11,850 bases of DNA from NCBI GenBank assembly GCA_938008925.1, contig CALLIQ010000255.1, forward strand, positions 1 through 11,850. Direction: 5' to 3'. Below, one piece after another: positions 5,987 to 11,365 of this stretch. Numbering within the stretch: position 1 is the stretch's first letter; every line of letters starts with the position of its first letter. The notes below the pieces were generated by a model. The model was not told the DNA's origin. It was given only the letters and a program-made list of their open reading frames with translations, and searched no databases. The stretch is from an uncultured Acidimicrobiales bacterium. Lineage in GTDB: Bacteria; Actinomycetota; Acidimicrobiia; Acidimicrobiales; SZUA-35. Both the position numbers and the translations under genes were made by a program.

Positions 5987-7396
5987 TTGGTCGCAGATCG
6001 ACTGGAGCGCATGTTCGCCCAGGTCCGCCATTGGCGATCGGGCGACGACACCGAGCCTCTTCCGGTCGCCCCGTCACTTCCCGACGGCGATCGCAAGCGA
6101 CTGCGCAAACTCATCGACGAGTGCGTCGCTGAGCGCGGCGGCGAGGTCGCCGCTCGGCGCCGAGCGAAGGCCATCGGTGCGACCTTCCTGACCCTCGACG
6201 AGACGGGCCGGGCGAACTTCTTCCAGTTGCTCGCCGAGGAGTACGACCACGACGACGCCGAGGTCGATGCCGCAATCGACAAGGTGGTCCGCTCACGAAC
6301 GCCGAGCGACCGTCGCAGCGCCGAACAGGTGCTCGCTCGTGCGCTCGAACCGAAGCGGTTGCACCTGCTTCGCCGTTTCGTCGGGCTCGACGGCGGTCTG
6401 CTGTTCCTCGTCGACCTCCGCAAGGAGTTCTTGACGATGGACCGGCGGGACGATCCCGCCCTGACAGCGCTCGACGACGACCTTCGCTCGGTGCTCGCCG
6501 GATGGGTCGATATCGCCATGTTGCAGCTCGAACGGCTCACGTGGGACACGCCCGCCGCGCTGCTCGAGAAGCTGATCGACTACGAGGCCGTCCACGCCAT
6601 CGAGTCCTGGGACGACCTGCGCGGCCGCCTCGGCCCCGGTCGGCGCTGCTACGCGTTCATCCACCCGCTCATGCCGAGCGAACCGTTGATCTTCGTCGAA
6701 GTCGCTCTCACCAAGGGCATCGCCGACTCGATCACCGAGGTGCTCGACCACGCCGCGGAACGAGCCGACGTCAACGACGCCGACACGGCGATCTTCTACT
6801 CGATCTCCAACTGCCAGGACGGCCTTCGCGGCGTCTCGCTCGGCGACTTCTTGATCAAGAAAGTGGTCGAGCAACTCACGACCGACCTGCCGAACATCAA
6901 GAATTTCGCCACGCTGTCGCCCATCCCCGGCTTCCGGCGCTGGCTGACCGAAGAGCTCGCATCCACCGACGAGCTGCTGAGCGAGGGTGAGCAGCACATC
7001 GTCGGCCGGGTCACCGGTTCGGCCGGCCTCGCTCCCCTCGTCGCCGGCGACGCCATGCCAGGACCATCCGAACTCGACGGCGCTGACATCGACGCCTTGC
7101 GGCCGGTACTCCAACGACTCGCCGCCCACTACCTGCTCGACGTGCGTCGCGGCGACCGGGCCAAGGATCCCGTCGCCCACTTCCACCTCAGCAACGGCGC
7201 TCGAGTCGAGCAACTCAACTGGAAGGCCAACCCCGACCCGATCGGCTGGCAGCGAGGCCTCGCCATGATGGTCAACTACCGGTACGAGCTGAAGCGCATC
7301 GAGTCGAACCACGACAACTACGCCGTCTACGGCAAGATCGACCGGTCGGACGCGATGCACAAACTGCTCACCCCGGTCCCACCGCCCAAGCCCTGA
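5987..7396 (+). CDS. Malonyl-CoA decarboxylase
   Basis: 469 residues, near the length of known enzymes (460-500). It converts malonyl-CoA to acetyl-CoA and CO2, lowering malonyl-CoA or allowing use of malonate as carbon source. The helical N-terminal domain (1-190) precedes a GNAT-like catalytic domain. Motifs: HPLMPSEPLIFVEVALT from His226; DTAIFYSISNCQDGLRGVSLGDFLIKKVV with Ser272/Ser274; SPIPGF at 311-316; and VAHFHLSNGARVEQLNW with His400, followed by MMVNYRY. In the human enzyme a Ser-His pair is catalytic; His400 and one of the two serines match these. The start is taken as TTG 5987, with GAGGT at 5973-5977 nine bases upstream, overlapping the stop of the previous gene; ATG 6011 is the alternative. 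No malonyl-CoA synthetase or malonate carrier is visible nearby, so turnover of endogenous malonyl-CoA is as likely as malonate catabolism. Confidence 0.93.
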   Translation: MVADRLERMFAQVRHWRSGDDTEPLPVAPSLPDGDRKRLRKLIDECVAERGGEVAARRRAKAIGATFLTLDETGRANFFQLLAEEYDHDDAEVDAAIDKVVRSRTPSDRRSAEQVLARALEPKRLHLLRRFVGLDGGLLFLVDLRKEFLTMDRRDDPALTALDDDLRSVLAGWVDIAMLQLERLTWDTPAALLEKLIDYEAVHAIESWDDLRGRLGPGRRCYAFIHPLMPSEPLIFVEVALTKGIADSITEVLDHAAERADVNDADTAIFYSISNCQDGLRGVSLGDFLIKKVVEQLTTDLPNIKNFATLSPIPGFRRWLTEELASTDELLSEGEQHIVGRVTGSAGLAPLVAGDAMPGPSELDGADIDALRPVLQRLAAHYLLDVRRGDRAKDPVAHFHLSNGARVEQLNWKANPDPIGWQRGLAMMVNYRYELKRIESNHDNYAVYGKIDRSDAMHKLLTPVPPPKP

Positions 7397-7424
7397 TCGA
7401 CCATTCCACGAGGGAGCCGCGCCG

Positions 7425-7826
7425 ATGGCCCGCCGCATCGATCCACACGACCCAGGAGCCGACATCGTCGAGTTCCTGACCGAGCGGCACCTCGCCACTC
7501 TGACGACGCACAACGCGAGGGGCGACCTCCAGGTCACACCGGTCGGGTTCACCTACGAACCGGAGCGGGCGCTGGCCAGAGTGATCACGTGGGCTGATTC
7601 GATCAAGGCCCGAAACATCGCCGCCAACCCGGAATCGCAGGTCGCGGTCTGCCAAGTCGACGGCGGGCGATGGTTGACGGTCTACGGCTCGGCCGTCGTC
7701 GCCGACTCAGCCGAAGCGGTCGAACAGGGCGTCACTCGCTACGCAGCCCGGTACCGCCAGCCAAAGGAGCGGGACGACCGGGTGGTCATCGAGATCTCAG
7801 TCGACCGGATCGTCGGTTCCGGTTGA
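7425..7826 (+). CDS. PPOX-class (pyridoxamine 5'-phosphate oxidase fold) F420-dependent oxidoreductase family protein
   Basis: 133 residues, typical of the small split-barrel flavin/F420-binding proteins in actinobacteria (TIGR03618-like). The order of segments fits: an N-terminal helix IVEFLTERHLATLTTHNARGDLQVTPVGFTYE, in which LATLTT and the following VTPVGF form the first barrel strands, then IKARNIAANPESQVAVCQVDGG with the R-N-(I/L)-x-x-(N/D)-P pattern that contacts the cofactor phosphate, then WLTVYGSAVV and a closing strand VVIEISVDRIVG. Such proteins reduce small substrates with F420H2 or bind flavin in the cytoplasm; the substrate is unknown. Ribosome binding site AGGGAG (7411-7416) lies eight bases before the ATG. 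It follows the decarboxylase by 28 bases in the same direction, probably one operon. Its last 30 bases overlap the end of the convergent membrane-protein gene. Confidence 0.85.
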   Translation: MARRIDPHDPGADIVEFLTERHLATLTTHNARGDLQVTPVGFTYEPERALARVITWADSIKARNIAANPESQVAVCQVDGGRWLTVYGSAVVADSAEAVEQGVTRYAARYRQPKERDDRVVIEISVDRIVGSG

Positions 7827-8657
7827 CCCCTCGTCCGAGCTGAACTGCGACCGGATCGCCCCGATCACCCCGATTGCAGCGAACAGCCCGATCCAGGTCA
7901 GCGGATTCGAGGCGATGGCGATCAGCCGCTCCGCTCCCCCTTCGGTCGCTGGGTACTGGCGTGCGACGAAGGCGGCGCCGGCGAGCGTCGCTGAGATCGC
8001 TCCTGTCGTGAGGCCCGCCAGCAACGCCGACTGCGCGATCACTCGGCGGTGTGTCGCCCAACCGGTCCGGCCGGTCGTGACCATCTGAATCAGCCCGACC
8101 GCAGAGGCGCCGATCAAGAATGCGAGCGCCCATCGGGTCGACAGTTTGAGCTTCCACCAGTCGGCGGTCTCGGCCCCCTTGCGGAGACGATTCAGACCGA
8201 TCCAGGCTGCCCGGGCGGTGCGCTCGAACATGGCGAACCCGACGAGGCCGACGGTTCCGGTGAAGAGCTGGAGACCACCGACGAGTGCGAACCCGGTCAG
8301 CGCGACGAGCGGAATCCCCTCCCACCCAGGGTTTGCCTCTATGACGCCGGCGATCGTGCTGACGATGACCACCTCGTTGCCAGGCCCCCACTCGAAGGCG
8401 AGCACGACGACCATCAGCACCAGCGCGAAGTACTGCCCGACCGTCGCAGCACGAAAGTCGGCGATGACCGCTCTCCCGAACAGGCGGAACATGCCCGTGT
8501 CGGCCTCTGACCCATCCTCGCGATCGACTGGCTCGAACGTCCCGGCGGCTGCCTGCATGCCCGGTGGGCGCTCAGTGCTCGAGGTCGAACGCGCCGCGGC
8601 TGCGCCCGACAACGGCGCATCATTCGCATCCTCGGAGAGCTCGGTCAGGTGACGCAC
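7797..8657 (-). CDS. Multi-pass membrane protein of unknown function
   Basis: 286 residues. The first ~55 residues are hydrophilic and rich in Ala, Ser and acidic residues, probably a flexible cytoplasmic tail. Hydrophobic segments lie at about 75-90, 94-106, 115-144, 176-194, 206-232 and 252-269, giving five or six membrane spans. A basic, tryptophan-rich loop (about 145-175, with RTARAAWIGLNRLRK) sits between them. There is no transporter motif, signal peptide or catalytic signature I can recognise. Start is GTG; a TAGCGT box ends nine bases upstream of it on the minus strand, and no ribosome binding site is seen. It shares a 168-base divergent region with the small gene at 8826 and ends inside the PPOX-fold gene (30-bp antisense overlap). 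Confidence 0.7.
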   Translation of the reverse strand: MRHLTELSEDANDAPLSGAAAARSTSSTERPPGMQAAAGTFEPVDREDGSEADTGMFRLFGRAVIADFRAATVGQYFALVLMVVVLAFEWGPGNEVVIVSTIAGVIEANPGWEGIPLVALTGFALVGGLQLFTGTVGLVGFAMFERTARAAWIGLNRLRKGAETADWWKLKLSTRWALAFLIGASAVGLIQMVTTGRTGWATHRRVIAQSALLAGLTTGAISATLAGAAFVARQYPATEGGAERLIAIASNPLTWIGLFAAIGVIGAIRSQFSSDEGSTGTDDPVD

Positions 8658-8666
8658 GACACACGC

Positions 8667-8672
8667 ACGCTA
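8667..8672 (-). promoter_or_regulatory. Possible -10 box for the membrane protein gene
   Basis: TAGCGT on the minus strand, nine bases before the GTG start at 8657-8655. The same hexamer, at seven bases, stands in front of the selenoprotein gene at 11329. No clear -35 box. Confidence 0.4.
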
Positions 8673-8699
8673 CGCGAGTGGGCCGAGCGACCCACAGCC

Positions 8700-8734
8700 G
8701 CGGGAATGCTGGCTCAGTGGGCGAAACTTCCCGC
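8700..8734. repeat. Inverted repeat in the divergent intergenic region
   Basis: GCGGGAA (8700-8706) and TTCCCGC (8728-8734) form a perfect 7-bp inverted repeat with a 21-base gap. A shorter one, GTGGG/CCCAC at 8679-8683 and 8691-8695, is next to it. They lie between the divergent genes at 8657 and 8826, close to the minus-strand -10 box, so a repressor or activator site is possible; a terminator is unlikely because both genes point away. The remainder of 8658-8825 is AT-richer around 8735-8790, where the promoter of the plus-strand gene should be, but I cannot fix its boxes. Confidence 0.3.
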
Positions 8735-8825
8735 TATCAAACCTTCAGTTTTTCCGTTGATCTACCGTTCTTGAATCGAGCTACTCAACGACGCGTGGTT
8801 CGCGGTGTTCAACGGAGAACCCAAC

Positions 8826-9023
8826 ATGCAGAATCCCATCGATCCTTCACGAATGCTCGGACGGCGGACCACGGTCCACACCTCCGACGGCGCCATCGCC
8901 GGAACCATCGTGTCAGCCGGGCCAAAGGGCGTGACCCTGTCGGTCGCCCACACTGCGGAAGACCAGGGCAGAACCCTCGTCAGCGTGGCCCCGCGAGACG
9001 TACTCTCCATCAGCACTCGCTGA
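8826..9023 (+). CDS. Small Sm-like/SH3-type beta-barrel candidate protein
   Basis: 65 residues from ATG 8826, chosen because GGAGA (8814-8818) sits seven bases upstream; an in-frame GTG at 8805 has no such site. After a short N-terminal segment (MQNPIDPSRMLG) there are five predicted strands: RTTVHTSDG, AIAGTIVSAGPK, GVTLSVAHTA, RTLVSVAPR and DVLSIS. The order strand, G-x-x-x-G turn, strand, then a final (V)xxxDVLSI strand is that of Sm-like or small SH3-like barrels (Hfq, LSm), which often bind RNA or act as small adaptor domains. This is inference from pattern only, and there is no clear Hfq signature. Thirty-nine bases separate its stop from the dioxygenase start, and this linker can form alternative hairpins, so the two genes probably share an mRNA. 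Confidence 0.65.
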   Translation: MQNPIDPSRMLGRRTTVHTSDGAIAGTIVSAGPKGVTLSVAHTAEDQGRTLVSVAPRDVLSISTR

Positions 9024-9025
9024 CC

Positions 9026-9068
9026 TCGGGGACGCCGTCCCCGACAACACGATCGGGGACCTGTGTTG
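9026..9068 (+). promoter_or_regulatory. Mutually exclusive hairpins covering the dioxygenase start
   Basis: Arm A TCGGGGAC (9026-9033), arm B GTCCCCGA (9037-9044) and arm C TCGGGGAC (9053-9060) are three 8-base segments in which B can pair perfectly with either A (3-base loop) or C (8-base loop). In addition CAACAC (9045-9050) can pair with GTGTTG (9063-9068), which contains both candidate start codons. Arm C holds the only Shine-Dalgarno-like purines (GGGGA, 9055-9059) of the dioxygenase gene. A:B pairing leaves them free, B:C pairing hides them. This is the layout of an attenuator or translational switch; no ligand or leader peptide can be named. A:B has no U-tract after it, so it is a poor classical terminator. 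Confidence 0.5.
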
Positions 9069-9908
9069 AGAATTTCCGCGGATCGGCTCACGCCCGCGCT
9101 CGGTGCCGAGCTCTCGGGTGTCGACCTCTCGCAACCTCTGACCGGTGACCCCGGCCAGTCGCTCGCCGACGCGCTCTACGACGCGCTGATCGAGCACCAG
9201 GTGATCGTGGTGCGCGACGCCGACCTCAGCCCTGCGAGCCATGCAGCCCTCGGGGCAACGTTCGGCGAACTCGGCGCACGCCATCACCGCTACGTCACCC
9301 ACCCGGAGTCCGACGACGTCGTCGTGCTCGAGTGGAAGGACGACGACACGCCCGACGCCGCGGAGTGGCACTCCGACATGACCTATCGCCGCGAGCCACC
9401 CTTCGCCTCGATTCTCAAGGCGGTCGTCGTCCCGCCCTCAGGGGGCGACACCCTGTTCGCTTCGATGTACTCGGTCTACGACGCGCTCGACCCAGGGCTC
9501 CAACGAGATCTCTCGGAGCTCGAAGCGGCCCACGACATGGGAGCGTTCCGCACGCCCTCGTACCGGGAGGGCGGCATCGACGGGCTCGAAAAGGCGCTGA
9601 TCGACGCCGGGTCGGCGGTGCACCCCATCGTCGATCACCATCCGGTGACCGGGCGGCCCTACATCAACGTGAGCGAGTCGTTCACGTCGTTCGTGATCGG
9701 GCTCTCAGCACCCGAGGGCAACCGGTTGCTCACGATGCTGTTCGATCTGATCAATCGACCAGACCACCACGTCCGCATTCGTTGGCAGCCGAACACGCTT
9801 GCCATGTGGGACAACCGCGCCACCCAGCACTACGCGGTGGCCGACTACCTCCCCCATCGCCGCGTCATGCATCGGGTGGCCGTCAGCACCGACCGCCGGG
9901 CGAGCTGA
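9063..9908 (+). CDS. TauD/TfdA-family Fe(II)/2-oxoglutarate-dependent dioxygenase
   Basis: 281 residues, close to TauD length (283). These cytoplasmic enzymes couple oxidative decarboxylation of 2-oxoglutarate to hydroxylation of a substrate, which for TauD frees sulfite from taurine. The iron triad is complete: His103 and Asp105 in EWHSDMTY, and His256 in WDNRATQHYAVADYLPHRR. Arg267 matches the 2-oxoglutarate-binding Arg266 of E. coli TauD, and Arg271 in MHR matches its taurine-sulfonate-binding Arg270. The N-terminal strand (RLTPALGAELSGVDLSQPL) and SGGDTLFASMYSVYDAL are also typical. Other taurine-pocket residues I cannot confirm, so a sulfonate, an aryloxyalkanoate or another acid are all possible substrates. 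The start may be GTG 9063 or TTG 9066; GGGGA at 9055-9059 is better spaced (six bases) for the TTG. Its stop lies one base from the convergent rhomboid gene. Confidence 0.92.
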   Translation: MLRISADRLTPALGAELSGVDLSQPLTGDPGQSLADALYDALIEHQVIVVRDADLSPASHAALGATFGELGARHHRYVTHPESDDVVVLEWKDDDTPDAAEWHSDMTYRREPPFASILKAVVVPPSGGDTLFASMYSVYDALDPGLQRDLSELEAAHDMGAFRTPSYREGGIDGLEKALIDAGSAVHPIVDHHPVTGRPYINVSESFTSFVIGLSAPEGNRLLTMLFDLINRPDHHVRIRWQPNTLAMWDNRATQHYAVADYLPHRRVMHRVAVSTDRRAS

Positions 9909-9909
9909 T

Positions 9910-10554
9910 CTAGTCGAAGGTGTCGCCGAAGCGGAGCTCGGCCGGATCGACGTCGTCCCAGTGGGACCGTCGTGGCTCGGCGACCAGTTTCGACGCCATC
10001 AGGCCACCGATCAGGCCGAACAAGTGGCCTTCCCAGGAGATGCCCTCCTGGGGCACGAGGCCGACGAGAATCCCGTAGTAGAGCATGATGGCGACCAAGG
10101 CGGGGGCGACCGTGACGGGACGACGCTCGAAGAAGGCTGCCCCGAGCAGCGCTCCGAAATAGCCGAACACGACGCCGCTGGCACCGATGTGGTTCGTGTT
10201 TGCCCCACCGAAGACCCAGGTGAGACCGCCGCCGATGATGGCGATGATCAGCGTCACGAGGACCCATCGTCTGGTGCCTCGAATCGCGACGAGGCCGCCG
10301 AGCACGGCGAACGGCACGGTGTTCGAGATGAGGTGTCGCCAACCGGAGTGCAGGAATGGCGACCAGGCGATGCCATCGATCTCGTCGAGATCGCGTGGCC
10401 GGATCCCGTGGCGCTGCAGGCGGTCGCTGAGCAACACCGAGTCGACGGCCTCGACCACCCACATCACTGCGAGCGCGAGCGCGATCAACCCGAAACCGGT
10501 CGTCAGCCACGCGCGGGCTGACGGACCGGTCGGGGTCGTTGACGCCGTGGTCAT
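9910..10554 (-). CDS. Rhomboid-family intramembrane serine protease
   Basis: 214 residues, six hydrophobic segments (about 17-38, 76-92, 97-117, 122-142, 148-167 and 172-190), the minimal bacterial rhomboid core. Catalytic and structural motifs are intact: HSGWRHLISNT (His69, His73, Asn78; the last helps the oxyanion hole), GASG with the nucleophile Ser126, and WEGHLFGLIGG with the catalytic His177. The extracytoplasmic loop between the first two spans is fairly short. Rhomboids cleave transmembrane segments of other membrane proteins; the substrate is unknown. The ATG at 10554 has AGGA (10566-10563 on the minus strand) eight bases upstream. The selenoprotein gene upstream in the same direction ends 118 bases before it. 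The C-terminal ~25 residues are acidic and hydrophilic, probably cytoplasmic. Confidence 0.93.
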   Translation of the reverse strand: MTTASTTPTGPSARAWLTTGFGLIALALAVMWVVEAVDSVLLSDRLQRHGIRPRDLDEIDGIAWSPFLHSGWRHLISNTVPFAVLGGLVAIRGTRRWVLVTLIIAIIGGGLTWVFGGANTNHIGASGVVFGYFGALLGAAFFERRPVTVAPALVAIMLYYGILVGLVPQEGISWEGHLFGLIGGLMASKLVAEPRRSHWDDVDPAELRFGDTFD

Positions 10555-10645
10555 CTCACGGATCCTGACTCACTGCTTCTCGACTCGCGGTCGTGCGTTC
10601 ATGTCGGGCGACTCACCCGTCCAGTCTGCATCAAACCGTGGCCCT

Positions 10646-10677
10646 GTGGTCGGCGGTCAGCGTGGTCGGCGGTCAGC
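10646..10677. repeat. 16-bp perfect tandem duplication at the selenoprotein 3' end
   Basis: GTGGTCGGCGGTCAGC occurs twice without a gap (10646-10661 and 10662-10677). The second copy contains the stop codon of the minus-strand gene (10675-10673). It looks like a recent slippage or short duplication event and leaves the reading frame untouched because the extra copy lies after the stop. Confidence 0.85.
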
Positions 10678-11329
10678 TCGGGCGATCACCGAAATCGGGA
10701 CGCTCGGTCCGGGTGCGCTTGACCTCCCAGAAACCCGGAACCGTTGCCATGGCGACGAAACCGTCCCAGAGCTGCAGCGCGAGTTCACCCTTCGGTGCCT
10801 TGGTGATGACCGGACCGAACAGCGCGACGCGCTCGGCGTTGCCGTCGTCGTCGACCGCTCCGTCGAGGGCGATGATGGGCGTTCCGACATCGTCACCGGT
10901 GAGTGCGAGTCCGGCGTCCATCCGGGTCTTGATCTCGGCGTCGAAGGACTCGTCCTCGAGCGCGGCAGCATGCGACGTGTCGAGACCGACGGCTTCGAGC
11001 GCATCGGCCATGTCGAAGTCGAGATCCCGGTCGTGATGGATCCGGGTGCCGAGCTCCCAATAGAGCGAGAAGAAGGCGTCGTCGCCCTCGGCCGCACGCA
11101 CCGACTCCATGACCCGCAGCATGTTGTGGGTCTTGTTGACCGGAGCGAAGTAGTCGGAGTCCGGATCGGGCTTGTTCTTGACGAGCAGACTGATCGGCTG
11201 CCACGTGATGTCGAGATTGCGCTGTTCAGCGACTTCGTCGACGACCCAACGGGCCGTCACCCAGCACCACGGTCATATCGGGTCGACCCAGAATTCGATG
11301 GCTCGACTGGAGTCGGTGGAAGATGTCAT
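10673..11329 (-). CDS. Selenoprotein: Sec-containing DsbA-like mycothiol-dependent reductase (Rv2466c family), TGA at 11275-11273 read as selenocysteine
   Basis: 218 residues when the in-frame TGA is read as Sec19. The start is ATG 11329-11327, giving MTSSTDSSRAIEFWVDPI-U-PWCWVTARW, so the active site is U19-P20-W21-C22. In Mycobacterium tuberculosis Rv2466c the same positions are C19-P-W-C22, with Cys19 the nucleophile. The remainder also matches that family: the helical insert with TRIHH; the cis-Pro region DVGTP (Pro151); a strand ending VALFGPVITKAPKG; and the near-diagnostic tail FWEVKRTRTERPDF. Rv2466c accepts electrons from mycothiol and reduces nitro compounds; a Sec nucleophile would raise reactivity (inference). 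A SECIS-like hairpin follows the TGA. Upstream, TAGCGT ends seven bases before the ATG (leaderless). A caller that treats TGA as stop would begin at GTG 11260-11258 and lose the catalytic motif. Alternative: a recent nonsense mutation or sequencing error. Confidence 0.85.
11240..11258 (-). ncRNA. Candidate bacterial SECIS element
   Basis: On the minus strand GACGGCCC (11258-11251) pairs with GGGTCGTC (11247-11240): eight base pairs, one of them G-U, closing a loop GUU (11250-11248). A further U-G pair can be added at the base. The stem begins 14 bases and the loop 22 bases after the TGA. Known bacterial SECIS hairpins lie directly 3' of the UGA inside the coding sequence and usually carry a G in the first two loop positions; this one has G first. 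The element is coding (residues about 24-30 and beyond), as in bacterial selenoprotein genes generally. It would be bound by SelB. Confidence 0.65.
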
Positions 11330-11336
11330 GCACCGA

Positions 11337-11342
11337 ACGCTA
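11337..11342 (-). promoter_or_regulatory. -10 box for the selenoprotein gene (leaderless)
   Basis: TAGCGT on the minus strand, then seven bases, then ATG 11329-11327. This supports the upstream ATG, and so translation through the TGA, rather than the internal GTG, which has no promoter or ribosome binding site of its own. The box sits in the 36-base gap between the divergent selenoprotein and CoA-transferase starts. Confidence 0.5.
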
Positions 11343-11365
11343 CACATCTCCGGGAGACCCACACC

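Noticed and set aside
6293..7552. Minus-strand open frame of 419 codons
   Set aside because: It is antisense to malonyl-CoA decarboxylase, whose motifs are unambiguous on the plus strand.
9026..9044. Simple rho-independent terminator after the small gene
   Set aside because: The 8-bp hairpin is not followed by a U-tract, and the third arm makes an alternative fold; a switch or processing element fits better.
10673..11260. Reductase gene starting at GTG 11260-11258 (195 residues)
   Set aside because: This start removes the first strand and the whole U/C-P-W-C active site, has no promoter or ribosome binding site, and falls inside the SECIS-like stem; the upstream ATG in the same frame restores the full family length.
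11273..11275. TGA as a pseudogene-making nonsense mutation
   Set aside because: Not fully excluded, but all flanking motifs are intact, the TGA falls exactly on the catalytic Cys codon, and a SECIS-like hairpin follows; no other damage is seen in the gene.
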